Assembly (NCBI GenBank): GCA_964485395.1 | Contig: CAZAJF010000003.1 | Location: 124,001-188,000 of the forward strand | DNA length: 64,000 bases | Source of the DNA: JANNSO01 sp964485395 | GTDB lineage: Bacteria; Spirochaetota; Spirochaetia; Treponematales; UBA12059 | Direction: 5' to 3' | Shown: positions 43,621-52,360 of the stretch, piece by piece | How the letters are laid out: the number at the start of each line of letters is the position of its first letter | Position numbering within the stretch: position 1 is the first letter of the stretch | Made by a program: the position numbers and the translations under genes | Notes under the pieces: model-generated | What the model saw: the letters and a program-made list of their open reading frames with translations, nothing else | What the model was told of the DNA's origin: nothing | The model's database searches: none

Positions 43621-43820
43621 GGGAAACCTCCTAAATAAAACAAAATCACCGTTTTAAGTATAGATCCGCAGGAGGAAACGTCAAGAAAAGGATCGCGGAA
43701 TTCAGGAGGGTTCGTCTGATATGGGTATCCGGCAGATGGGAGAATCGCTCGTAGGCGACTCTCCCGCTGCCGGTATTTCACGAATTCAGGTTCAACTTGA
43801 ACTTTTCAGAGGATATTCCA

Positions 43821-45620
43821 TTATAGCTTCAATGCCGCTTTCAATTCCTTGACGAGCGTGCCGAACTCGGCGCACGCGGCTTTTACGGGCTCGGGGCTGG
43901 ACATGTCCACTCCGGCCACCTTGAGTGCCTCGATTGGGAAGCGCGAGCCGCCGGAGGACAGGAATTTGAAGTAATTCGCGCGCGCGCCAGCCTCGCCCGA
44001 CAGCACCTTGTTGGAAAGGGCGATGGACGCGGAGATGCCGGTGGCGTATTTGTACACGTAGTACGCGCCGTAGAAATGCGGGATGCGGAGGCCTTCCAGG
44101 TCGCTCTCCTCCTCGAACTTCATGGCGGGGCCGAAGTACTTGGTTATAAGTTTTTTATACTCGCCGCGAAGCACGTCCACGGTGAGCGGCTCGCCCGCCT
44201 CGAGCAGGGCGTGGGCCTTGTGCTCGTACTCGGCGAACATGGTCTGGCGGAAGAGGGTGGAGAGTATGTCGTCCACGCGGCTGGCCAGGAGGTAGGCGTT
44301 GAGGTCGCCGCCCTTTGCGGTGGCGCGCATGTGCTTGAACAGGAGCGCCTCGTTGAAGGTGCTGGCGACCTCCGCCTCGAAGATGGAGTAGTTGTAGTTC
44401 ATGAACGGGTTGGCCTTCACCGAGTACCAGGTGTGCATGGAGTGGCCGCCCTCGTGCGCCAGCGTGAACACGTCGCGGATTACGTCGCTCTTGAAATTCA
44501 TGAGGATGTACGGGTCGCTGGTGAACGAGCCCCAGGAGAACGCGCCAGAGCGCTTGCCCTTGTTCTCGTAGCGGTCCGCCCAGCGTCCGGTAAGCCCGGC
44601 GCGGAGGGTTGTTACGTATTCTTCACCCAAAGGCGCGAGCGCCTCGGAGATGACGGCCACGGCCTGGTCCCAGGTGTGCTCCACCTTCACCGCGCCTACG
44701 ATGGGAACGTAGACGTCGTAGTGGCGCAGCTCGTCAAGCTTGAGGGCACGGCGGCGGAGCTCGTAATACTCGTGCAGGACGGGCAGGTTGTCGTTGACCG
44801 TCTTTACGAGATTGTCGTAGACAGACTCGGGCACGTCGTCAGCGAACAGCGCGCGCGCGCGGCTGGAGCTGAATTTGCGGACGTTGGCCTGGTACTGGTC
44901 CAGCTTGCACTGGCCGGAGTACAGGGTGGCTATGGTGTTCTTGTGTCCCTCGAAGCGGCTGTAGAACTGGTTGTACGCCTTTTTGCGAATTTCCCGGTCG
45001 GGATTTTGCATGAACGACGAGAACGTGGACTGCGAGAGCGGGCGCGATCCTTCGGGCATATCGACGGAGCCGAAATCCATATCCACGTTGGTAAGCACGG
45101 AAAACGCCTCTGCCGGGGTGTTTGACGTATCCGCCGCGAGGGCGAGCAGGCGCTCTTCGCCCTCGGAGAGTATGTGCGGCTTGTTGCGGAGGATGCGCGA
45201 GAGGTAGACGCGGTACTCGGCGAAGCGTTCTTCCGCCAGCCATGCCTTGATGGAGGCGTCGGGCACCTGCATGAGCTCCGGCGTAAACCAGCTCCATGCC
45301 CCTGAGCCTTTCGTGGCCGCCATCATGAATTTGCCCATGCGCGCGCGGGAAGACGAATCGCCCTCGTCCTCGGTCTGGCGCAACTGGGCATAGTGGCCTA
45401 CGCGCTCTTCCAGCAACGAATATTCCTTGCTGTAGGAAACGGCGGCGAACAGAGCGTCCGGCGATTTAGCCAAGGTTCCCCTGAAAACGGCGACTTTGTC
45501 GATCATGGCTTCCCAGGTCTTCAGGGTTTTCTCCCACTCTTCCTCGGTATTGAACAGCTTGGACAGGTTCCAGCAATCTTTTTGCGCTACGTTTTTTCTG
45601 GCCGGTATTTCGTGACTCAT
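43821..45620 (-). CDS. pepF: Oligoendopeptidase F (M3 family)
   Basis: A 599-residue cytoplasmic zinc peptidase cleaving short peptides. The active site reads LAHEGGHSMHTWYS (HExxH with its following Glu in AEVASTFNEA). Other landmarks are SFMQNPDREIRKKAYN and IPHFYGAYYVYKYATG. The start at 45620 has AGGAG six bases upstream; the frame is open 74 codons further but without SD or conservation. A second, more divergent M3 enzyme is at 61242. Confidence 0.93.
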   Translation of the reverse strand: MSHEIPARKNVAQKDCWNLSKLFNTEEEWEKTLKTWEAMIDKVAVFRGTLAKSPDALFAAVSYSKEYSLLEERVGHYAQLRQTEDEGDSSSRARMGKFMMAATKGSGAWSWFTPELMQVPDASIKAWLAEERFAEYRVYLSRILRNKPHILSEGEERLLALAADTSNTPAEAFSVLTNVDMDFGSVDMPEGSRPLSQSTFSSFMQNPDREIRKKAYNQFYSRFEGHKNTIATLYSGQCKLDQYQANVRKFSSSRARALFADDVPESVYDNLVKTVNDNLPVLHEYYELRRRALKLDELRHYDVYVPIVGAVKVEHTWDQAVAVISEALAPLGEEYVTTLRAGLTGRWADRYENKGKRSGAFSWGSFTSDPYILMNFKSDVIRDVFTLAHEGGHSMHTWYSVKANPFMNYNYSIFEAEVASTFNEALLFKHMRATAKGGDLNAYLLASRVDDILSTLFRQTMFAEYEHKAHALLEAGEPLTVDVLRGEYKKLITKYFGPAMKFEEESDLEGLRIPHFYGAYYVYKYATGISASIALSNKVLSGEAGARANYFKFLSSGGSRFPIEALKVAGVDMSSPEPVKAACAEFGTLVKELKAALKL

Positions 45621-45736
45621 GGTATCTCCTGGTGCCGCTCGGCGCGGCCGTGTTTTCTTGCCGTATATTCTACCAGAAAATCGCGGCTTTTGCATATTGC
45701 ATAGGGCTTTCGCGTGTGTTTGGACGAAGGTGAAAA

Positions 45737-45776
45737 AAAGGAACGCGTCCGTAATTACGCACGGACGCGTTCCTTT
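45737..45776 (-). terminator. Strong terminator after the hsp20 pair
   Basis: A perfect 16-base stem, AAAGGAACGCGTCCGT (45737-45752) with ACGGACGCGTTCCTTT (45761-45776), loop of eight, and on the minus strand a following T run. It ends the hsp20 transcript nine bases after its last stop codon. Confidence 0.9.
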
Positions 45777-45784
45777 ACCCGGAC

Positions 45785-46135
45785 CTACGATATTTCTATT
45801 CGCTTGGGCATGGCAGCTTCCTTGAGGCGCAGCGTCAGGCAAAGCACTCCGTCCGCATACGAGGCTTCCATTCCATCGCGGGAGACGGAGTCGTCCATGG
45901 TAAGCGCTTTACGGTACTTGCCCGTCCGCCGCTCCCTGAGCAGGTACTTTACGCCTTCCTGGGGCATTGACCGTTCCCCGGAAATTGATAATTCGTTGCC
46001 CTCTATCTTTACGTCTATACTCTCCTTCGAACAACCCGGCATCTCCAGCTTGAGCGTTACTTTTCCCTCATCCGTCGCGATAGAGCAGGGCGGCACGATT
46101 ACGCTGCCGTTGCCTTTTTCGTTGCTGGTGTCCAT
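45785..46135 (-). CDS. Small heat-shock protein (Hsp20), short form
   Basis: A 116-residue alpha-crystallin protein: VTLKLEMPGCSKESIDVKIEG, SISGER, and the closing strand ASYADGVLCLTL (A-x-x-x-D-G-V-L). It holds unfolded proteins in the cytoplasm. The start at 46135 has AAAGGAG six bases before it; the longer frame overlaps the first hsp20. The N-terminal arm is very short, and there is no IxI C-terminal motif beyond KRIEIS. It is 16 bases downstream of the larger Hsp20 gene. Confidence 0.88.
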   Translation of the reverse strand: MDTSNEKGNGSVIVPPCSIATDEGKVTLKLEMPGCSKESIDVKIEGNELSISGERSMPQEGVKYLLRERRTGKYRKALTMDDSVSRDGMEASYADGVLCLTLRLKEAAMPKRIEIS

Positions 46136-46151
46136 GGCATACTCCTTTCCC

Positions 46152-46610
46152 TCACTGTACGGAGACCGTAATAAGCTTGGTTTTGGCCTCTTCCCGCTTG
46201 GCGATGCGAAGCGACAGGACTCCATCCTTGAACTCGGCCTCCACTTTGGAGGCGTCCACCTGGCTCGGTAAGTCCAGAGTCCTGCGGAACTTGCCGGCAG
46301 AGGTTTCCTTTCTGTATTGCTTCCGGGTCCTGGATTCGGATTCCTCCTTGCGCGACCCTTTTATAGAAAGGAGCGTGCCGGTCAAGGTAACTTCCAGGTC
46401 CTTTTTGTCCACTCCGGGCAGGTCCGCCAGAATCTGGTATTCTTCGGGCGTTTCGATGACGTCGACGGCAGGTGCTGCGGTCCAATCGAAAATCCCCGCT
46501 GCGTCCGGAACCTTAAACGCGCTCAACACTCGATCCAAATCTCCTTGGATGCCGGTAAACGCATCCCAAAGGTCTAATGGGGCAGCGCGTTTCCATTTCA
46601 TAAGATCCAT
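46152..46610 (-). CDS. Small heat-shock protein (Hsp20)
   Basis: A 152-residue alpha-crystallin chaperone: APAVDVIETPEEYQILADLP, VTLTGTLLSIKG, and AEFKDGVLSLRIAK. The N-terminal arm (1-45) would control oligomer assembly. First gene of the hsp20 operon; SD AAGGAGG. Two copies of a TAAGCAACT-containing inverted repeat lie upstream and may bind a repressor. Confidence 0.92.
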   Translation of the reverse strand: MDLMKWKRAAPLDLWDAFTGIQGDLDRVLSAFKVPDAAGIFDWTAAPAVDVIETPEEYQILADLPGVDKKDLEVTLTGTLLSIKGSRKEESESRTRKQYRKETSAGKFRRTLDLPSQVDASKVEAEFKDGVLSLRIAKREEAKTKLITVSVQ

Positions 46611-46988
46611 ATTGTGCCTCCTTGTAGATCTTGTTAAGCAGTTGCTTACGAAAGTTAGTATTCAAGAAGCATGCCAAGATTTATGCTCGAGGGCGGGAGG
46701 GTTATAGTTGCTTATAAATCTTTATTTTGAATAAAATTATTAAATACTCGCCAATGCAATTATTCATTTTTTATCTTGCCCTGGTAGAACGCCCGTTTCG
46801 GTGGGAAACAGTGAAAGGATTTCTAGTTGCCTGCCTGTTTCATTTTGAAACACGATTAAAAATGACGAAGCCCTCTGCTGTATTTTTTTTACCTAGGGTG
46901 GAATCTTAAATATTCTGGCAGCTCTTGTGGCCTATACTCCGAATCCAGATTCCTTTTTTTCAAATTCTAGGGTAAACTGTCGTTACTA
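46611..46988. promoter_or_regulatory. Divergent control region of hsp20 and PP2C genes
   Basis: A 378-base gap. On the hsp20 side, 46635-46648 is a perfect palindrome TAAGCA-GT-TGCTTA 25 bases before the start codon. A related inverted repeat (TTATA-GTTGC-TTATA, 46702-46716) lies some 65 bases further up, both sharing AGTTGCTTA. At 46837-46851 GTTTCATTTTGAAAC is another palindrome. No CIRCE element or sigma-32 promoter was found. A 60-codon frame at 46727 has no SD and is not taken as a gene. Confidence 0.55.
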
Positions 46989-48224
46989 ATGAAAGAAACC
47001 GAAACAATGCGCATTCGCGATACCGTAGTGCGCATGCTCAAATCGACCGATACGATACTTCTCGCTTTCGATTCTTCGGATGCTTTGTTGGGGGTCTATC
47101 CTGATGATGCCTCGTTTGACGGTCTTATATGCCCTTCGCTCGGCATGCCGCTCGAAGCGAGCCTCCAGGCGGATTTCGTTCGAATCCACGTGGGCGGCGA
47201 CCTCTGGGACGAGATCGGCTATTTTTCCAAAAAAGGCACCTCATCGCTGATAAAAAAACCTTGGGAGATTCGCCGCTTCGGGAGTACGGGGCATGCCTTT
47301 GAGTATATGCAGCCCGGGGCCTCCCGGTTCATGTTTATAACGCCGCTGCCCGCCTACGCTTCGCTAGAATCGCTGCATGAAAAAAGCCTCGAGATTCACG
47401 CCCGCGAAGTGGAGGAGATAAACGCCAAGCTGAAGCGTCGCTCGCATAAGTTGAAGCGCGCCATGGACGTGCTGGAACGACGCAACAAGCAGAACATCAA
47501 CGAGATGAACCTGGCCGTGGAACTGCAAAAAAGCCTGTTGCCCAAAAGCTACCCCGATACCGATTTGGTCAGCTTTACCCACCGCTACATCCCCATGGCG
47601 ATGGTGGGCGGCGACTTTTTCGACATAATCAAACTGTCCGACGAGCGCATCGGCGTGATGATCAGCGACGTATCCGGACACGGAGTGGCGCCGGCGTTCA
47701 TCACCGCCATGATACGCAGCAGCTTCGATTATCTGGTATCGCGGGAGCGCACCCCGTCCACGGTAATTGGGCGGCTCAACGAGGAATTTTCCAAGATTAT
47801 CGATACCGACCATTATGTTACGGCGTTTTACGCCGTATTCGATTTTTCCACCATGACGTGCCGATACTGCAACGCGGGGCACCCGCACCAGCTGCTCGCC
47901 CATACGGACGGCACCTTTACCGAGATGGCGCCGAGCAACCCGATAATCGGCATGCTGGACCACTACGACTACAAGGATGAAACCGTGCCGTTCCGGTCCG
48001 GCGACATTCTGTGCTTTTATACCGACGGCATCATCGAGGCGCGCGACGCCAATGGCGTGATGTTCGGTGCGGAAGGCGTCATGCGCTCCATCACGGCTTC
48101 CATGAAAGGCAGCCTGGACGACATGGCCGACGGCCTTCTTACCGATCTTATCCAGTATATGAAAGATCCTTATTTTGAAGATGATATTACGCTGCTATTG
48201 GGCCAAGTCCTGGACAGTCTTTAA
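46989..48224 (+). CDS. PP2C (SpoIIE/RsbU-type) serine phosphatase
   Basis: A 411-residue cytoplasmic protein. The N-terminal 130 residues form an unrecognised sensor-like domain, joined by a coiled coil (about 133-175, rich in K/R/E) to a PP2C domain with MVGGDFFDII, SDVSGHGVAPAF, CNAGHPHQLL, YTDGIIEARD and EDDITLLL. It would dephosphorylate a STAS protein, possibly the one at 5507, though nothing links them directly. No SD precedes the ATG at 46989 nor the next one at 47007, so the start is uncertain; translation may be leaderless. Confidence 0.88.
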   Translation: MKETETMRIRDTVVRMLKSTDTILLAFDSSDALLGVYPDDASFDGLICPSLGMPLEASLQADFVRIHVGGDLWDEIGYFSKKGTSSLIKKPWEIRRFGSTGHAFEYMQPGASRFMFITPLPAYASLESLHEKSLEIHAREVEEINAKLKRRSHKLKRAMDVLERRNKQNINEMNLAVELQKSLLPKSYPDTDLVSFTHRYIPMAMVGGDFFDIIKLSDERIGVMISDVSGHGVAPAFITAMIRSSFDYLVSRERTPSTVIGRLNEEFSKIIDTDHYVTAFYAVFDFSTMTCRYCNAGHPHQLLAHTDGTFTEMAPSNPIIGMLDHYDYKDETVPFRSGDILCFYTDGIIEARDANGVMFGAEGVMRSITASMKGSLDDMADGLLTDLIQYMKDPYFEDDITLLLGQVLDSL

Positions 48225-48335
48225 CGGAAATTTCAAATCGCTGCGCTTATTGAAATCAGGATTGCCTCCAAGCGCTGGACCGAGCACGCACATTACGTTT
48301 AAACTGTCGCAAAATTTAATAGGTGGGGTACAGAC

Positions 48336-49271
48336 ATGGCAAATTTATTTATTGAAGGCGCAAGAGCAGGAAAGAACACGTGGTGGCGCTGGCTGTTGGT
48401 AGCGGCGTTTACCGTGGTATCGACGTTCGGCCTTATGATTGCGGTTCTTTATGTAATGCGGGAGATCACGGGAATAGGTGTTAGGCAGCTCTTGACCACA
48501 CCCGTTGCGGATATGGCCATAACTTTAGCGTCGTTGGGACTGTTTCTGCCGATCTTGGCGCTGTTCTCCAAGCTGTTTCACAAGCGGCCGATACGAAGCT
48601 TGTTTACGGTACGCGCGAACTTCGATTGGAAGCGCTTTTTTTTCTCTGCCGGGGTGCTGTTGGCCGCGAACGTCCTTGTTGACCTTATTGCTTTTGCGCT
48701 TATGCCCGGCAACTACAGGTTCAGTTACACTCCTACGGTTTTTTGGCCGAGCCTGATCGTGGCGCTGCTTCTATTGCCGCTGCAGACGGGGGCCGAAGAA
48801 CTTGTCTTCCGCTCATACTTGCTGCAGGGGGTTTCGCTTCTTACGCGGCGGCCATGGATAGGCATTGCGCTTACCTCGCTGGTGTTTTCGCTACTGCATA
48901 TCGGGAATCCCGAAATTATTGGGCACAGCCTGCTCCTGATACTCCCGCAGTACGGTATTTTTGCCATCGCCATGGCGGTGGTAACCCTCGTGGACGAGTC
49001 GCTGGAAGCGGCGTGGGGAGCCCACTTCATCAATAATTTTTATGCCTTCATGCTGCTTGGCTATCCGGATTTTTCTGTGGGTACCGGCTCCCTCTTTATG
49101 CTGAGGGAGCTGAAACCGCTCGTCATGCTGATCCAGGCTATTTTTGTCTCCTCGATATTTCTGTTTGCCCTGCTGTGGAAAAAGCGCGGTTTGATACGCA
49201 GCCGCCTCGGCACTATCGATCCCGTTATCGCGCCAGCGGCGGCCGCGCTGCCGGCGGCCGAATTACTTTAG
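48336..49271 (+). CDS. CPBP-family intramembrane protease
   Basis: A 311-residue membrane protein with about eight hydrophobic segments. The CPBP (Abi) motifs are in place: EELVFRSYLL (EExxxR), LVFSLLHIGN (FxxxH) and AHFINNFYA (HxxxN). Relatives process prenylated proteins or modulate immunity-like functions. SD GGTGGGG. The stop overlaps the stop of the opposing peptidase-barrel gene by four bases. The Ala/Pro-rich tail (APAAAALPAAELL) is unusual. Confidence 0.88.
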   Translation: MANLFIEGARAGKNTWWRWLLVAAFTVVSTFGLMIAVLYVMREITGIGVRQLLTTPVADMAITLASLGLFLPILALFSKLFHKRPIRSLFTVRANFDWKRFFFSAGVLLAANVLVDLIAFALMPGNYRFSYTPTVFWPSLIVALLLLPLQTGAEELVFRSYLLQGVSLLTRRPWIGIALTSLVFSLLHIGNPEIIGHSLLLILPQYGIFAIAMAVVTLVDESLEAAWGAHFINNFYAFMLLGYPDFSVGTGSLFMLRELKPLVMLIQAIFVSSIFLFALLWKKRGLIRSRLGTIDPVIAPAAAALPAAELL

Positions 49272-52054
49272 AATCCGGACATGAATTGCAGACCGAGGCT
49301 GTACTTTCCGCTTTCCGGTTTGTAGCGAATCTCCGCGTAGGAGTCAAAGGGAAAATGATTCCCGATGCCCGCCGCGACTTTCCAGGTTAGGGACAGGCGG
49401 CCGAACAGCGAGTAGTCGTAATCCAGCGGAAGGGCGGAATCCGCATGCCACAGCATGGATGGGGAGAGCGCCGTTCGGATGCCTCCCAAAGCGGTGAGCC
49501 TGGTTGCGTATAGCGCCAGGAAGCCCTTCCTTACCGGCACCGCCAGTATCCGCAAGGATGCCTCTCCCTGGGCATACCAGCGCGCGGCGAGCCCGCTTGA
49601 CGCGCTCGCGATCTCCGTAAAAACGGGATAAGTCGCGTCTGTAACAAAGTTATCGACCTGATCCGTCCGCGCAAAGCCTCCGGGACCGTAGCCAAAGTTG
49701 CCGAACGGCGCAAAAGCTCCGGAGACGGTCAGCGAAAGCGGCGTTGCCTGTGCCGTAAACCCGCCTTCGATGCCGCTGGCGAGCGGCTGGTTTTGAGCCG
49801 GGCTTATAGCGTAGAGCCAGCGGGAGGCGAGTTTCGCACCGATGCCGAGCCTGTACGAAGGATCATTCATCGCATGAAGGTAGTCGTTGAAGCTTCCATC
49901 CACCAGGAGGCCGGCATTCATCGTGTCCCATAAGCGGTAAGCGTCGGCGAAACCGACTAAAACGGGTAACGAGGAAAACGCGTCGATGCCTCCCTCTGCG
50001 CCCCACGAGAAGCTTGAGCCGGATTTAAGGCTCTGGTCGCCCGAAATCCGCAAGGCGGCGGAACTGATTCGCTGGACGCTCGAAGTGCTTTTCTGCGAGT
50101 CGAATTTTGTTATGAAGCTGTCAACGGCGTTCAGGGTTATTCCGGCGGCCCAAGCCTGGCTCGTCGCGGAGAGCGTCCATTCGGGCAGCTCGGTATTGAT
50201 GTCGTAGGCTGCGGCCGCGGATAGAAGGAATCGTCCTGCGGGATCCGCGGAAAGAATTCCCGCGCCGATGGAAAGTTCAAAGATATCGAGGTTGGCGTAT
50301 GGGTACCAAAAGCGGGGTATGAGCCAACTTGCCCCGCTGTAGCCTTTTTCGCTCAGCGTGGAAACCCGGTCGTACACGGAAACCGTGCTCTTGAGCTCCG
50401 AGGCGTCCGTCCACGAAACGGCCTGCTCGCGGAAGCCCAGAGCGCTCCTGTCTTCCGGATAGGCGCGCAGGGCTATGCCGTCCGACATGATGGCGAGGCT
50501 GTAGACTCGACCGTCCAACCCGACGGGGCCGTGGACTCCGCCGGTGGGCGGAACCGTCTGCCAGCGCACGGTGTCGCCTTGCAGCTCCACGAGGCGGTAG
50601 AGTTTGTCGTCGTCCCAGCCCATGCGCAGCGCGGTGCCGTCGGAGGAAAGGTACCGTAGATGCTTGATCTCCTCGGGCAGTTGCAGGCGGGTAACGGATC
50701 CGTCCGCAAGCCCGACGCGAACAAGGGTGGCCTTTCCGTTTTGCCTGACGATGGCATAGGCGGAGTTGCCGTCCGGGGCCAGGACGGGATTGGCGTATGA
50801 GATGCTTTCATTGCCGGAAAGCAATGTTTTTATGCCATCGGGGCCGGCAAGGACGAGATCGGTGTCGAAGCCATCGACCTGGATGGCCAATATTTTATCT
50901 TCACCCGCCCAAGCGGCGTCGCGCAGCTTTTTATACGGCAAGACGTCGAATTTTCCGCTTTTGGCTTCCCACACGCCCAGATAGAGGCGCGTGAGTTCCC
51001 CCTGCGGCTCGCTTGCGGAAACGAGGAGGCGTTCCCCGGTTTCGTTGGCGGAGATTCGGGAAACCGTCGATAGGCGGAAGAGACGAGTTTCGCTGCCCGT
51101 GGCGGGGTCGAGGGCATAGACCGATTTACGGAATACGTCGGCGTAGTACAGGAATTTGTCCGAGGCTGCCAGGCCTGAAAGAAAGCCAGGCGCCACGAGA
51201 TTGGCCTGTTCGGCATAGACGGGGACGCGTATCGTCATGCTGTCGCGAAATTCGTCCCAGGCCTCGGCCAGGGTGAATCCGTACACGGTCTTGAATTCCA
51301 GCGCAAACACGATTCCCGTGCCTGAGCCAAGGTCGTGCCAGAGTTGGGCGTATTTTTCCATGCCGTAGCGTTGCTGCAGCATCTGCGAAAAATAGCCGCC
51401 ATAGTGGTAGAACAGGGTGCTGAAAGGAAAGTCATCGAAGGCGCCCGCCGATTCCTGGAAGCTTTTCATGCGGCCTTCCAGTATATCCTGCCGGATGGTC
51501 GCCCCGGCCAGAGGATCGGTGGCGCGTCCGAAACCGTCGCGGCTTTCAAAGGATACCGTGACGCCTTCTATTAGATTCCCGGGTGTCGTAAACATGGAAA
51601 ATCCCAGCGGCGTTCCAAAAATCGAGACAAGCGCATTCTGCACGGGGCCCCGAAGCGTCATGGAAACGGCATGGGTAAGCTCGTGGTAAAAAACTTTTTG
51701 CAGCGTGTCCGTGAATGCGCCAAGCCCCCAGTTCGAGTCGTTGGCGATTTGGTAGAGGGTAATATGAAGGTATGGAACATTATTGAAGCTGCCGTTTATT
51801 TCTTCGGAGTCCGGCGTGATGATTACCGTAATTCGGTAGCGTTTCTCCGTGTTCAGGAGCGTCGCGATTTCGTCGTAGGCCGCGTCCGCGAAGCCGGCCA
51901 GGTGGGCCGCCGCGCTCCGGGAATCCGCAGGAAAAATGATGTGGAAATACTTGGTGTCCGTGGTAAACAGGGGGCGATCAGGAGAGTAAAGATCGGCGGC
52001 CAAGGTTGCCGCGCTTAAAAAAATCAGCATGCTCAGGATTAATTTTCTTGGCAT
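49268..52054 (-). CDS. Gluzincin-like peptidase, propeller and outer-membrane barrel fusion
   Basis: A 928-residue exported protein with a signal peptide (1-20). Residues 21-270 form a metallopeptidase-like domain: H124-E-L-T-H128 in VFYHELTHAVS and a downstream GNLIEGVTVSFES supplying Glu, as in peptidase-MA-type gluzincins. Residues about 285-540 have propeller repeats (FRLSTVSRISANETGERLLV, NPVLAPDGNSAYAIV). From about 560 to the end come alternating beta strands ending in …YSLGLQFMSGF with terminal Phe, the mark of an outer-membrane beta-barrel. It would anchor a periplasmic or surface peptidase in the outer membrane. SD AAAAGGA. Peptidase activity is inferred only. Confidence 0.82.
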   Translation of the reverse strand: MPRKLILSMLIFLSAATLAADLYSPDRPLFTTDTKYFHIIFPADSRSAAAHLAGFADAAYDEIATLLNTEKRYRITVIITPDSEEINGSFNNVPYLHITLYQIANDSNWGLGAFTDTLQKVFYHELTHAVSMTLRGPVQNALVSIFGTPLGFSMFTTPGNLIEGVTVSFESRDGFGRATDPLAGATIRQDILEGRMKSFQESAGAFDDFPFSTLFYHYGGYFSQMLQQRYGMEKYAQLWHDLGSGTGIVFALEFKTVYGFTLAEAWDEFRDSMTIRVPVYAEQANLVAPGFLSGLAASDKFLYYADVFRKSVYALDPATGSETRLFRLSTVSRISANETGERLLVSASEPQGELTRLYLGVWEAKSGKFDVLPYKKLRDAAWAGEDKILAIQVDGFDTDLVLAGPDGIKTLLSGNESISYANPVLAPDGNSAYAIVRQNGKATLVRVGLADGSVTRLQLPEEIKHLRYLSSDGTALRMGWDDDKLYRLVELQGDTVRWQTVPPTGGVHGPVGLDGRVYSLAIMSDGIALRAYPEDRSALGFREQAVSWTDASELKSTVSVYDRVSTLSEKGYSGASWLIPRFWYPYANLDIFELSIGAGILSADPAGRFLLSAAAAYDINTELPEWTLSATSQAWAAGITLNAVDSFITKFDSQKSTSSVQRISSAALRISGDQSLKSGSSFSWGAEGGIDAFSSLPVLVGFADAYRLWDTMNAGLLVDGSFNDYLHAMNDPSYRLGIGAKLASRWLYAISPAQNQPLASGIEGGFTAQATPLSLTVSGAFAPFGNFGYGPGGFARTDQVDNFVTDATYPVFTEIASASSGLAARWYAQGEASLRILAVPVRKGFLALYATRLTALGGIRTALSPSMLWHADSALPLDYDYSLFGRLSLTWKVAAGIGNHFPFDSYAEIRYKPESGKYSLGLQFMSGF

Positions 52055-52360
52055 TTTTTTTCCTTTTCGTTTCCAAATGATTTCATGACGTCCCTCCAGG
52101 GGAATCAGCCTTGATTATGAAGCAGAAACCGTGCCGATATTGCGCTACCGATGCGATCAACGACGCTCTCGATTAATCTGCAGGGAAATTACGCTTGAGT
52201 CAATCGGGAATCACGGTATTTTTCGCGCTTGGTAATAGATTAAGTTTTATGAATATCAAAAACGATACGATCCGCATATCAAGAAGGATAGGTTTTGGCG
52301 GTTCAATGTGAAGGTGCCGTGCGATTTTCAATTTTTGTACTTTGTGCTATAGTATAAAGC
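52055..52360. promoter_or_regulatory. Divergent intergenic region with -10 box at 52348-52353
   Basis: The gap between two divergent genes. TATAGT at 52348-52353 lies seven bases before the ATG at 52361, with a weak TTTTCA 17 bases upstream. Transcription would then begin at or next to the start codon, giving a leaderless mRNA; no SD is present. Nothing else was recognised in these 306 bases. Confidence 0.45.

Noticed and set aside
43738..43765. Stem GGGAGAATCGC/GCGACTCTCCC between pepF and the lipoprotein gene
   Set aside because: One mismatch and no T run on either strand, so a terminator call is not supported.
44076..45125. 349-codon ORF antisense to pepF
   Set aside because: High-G+C shadow frame opposite a well-supported M3 peptidase.
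46727..46909. 60-codon plus-strand ORF upstream of the PP2C gene
   Set aside because: No SD, low-complexity composition, lies in a control region with palindromes.
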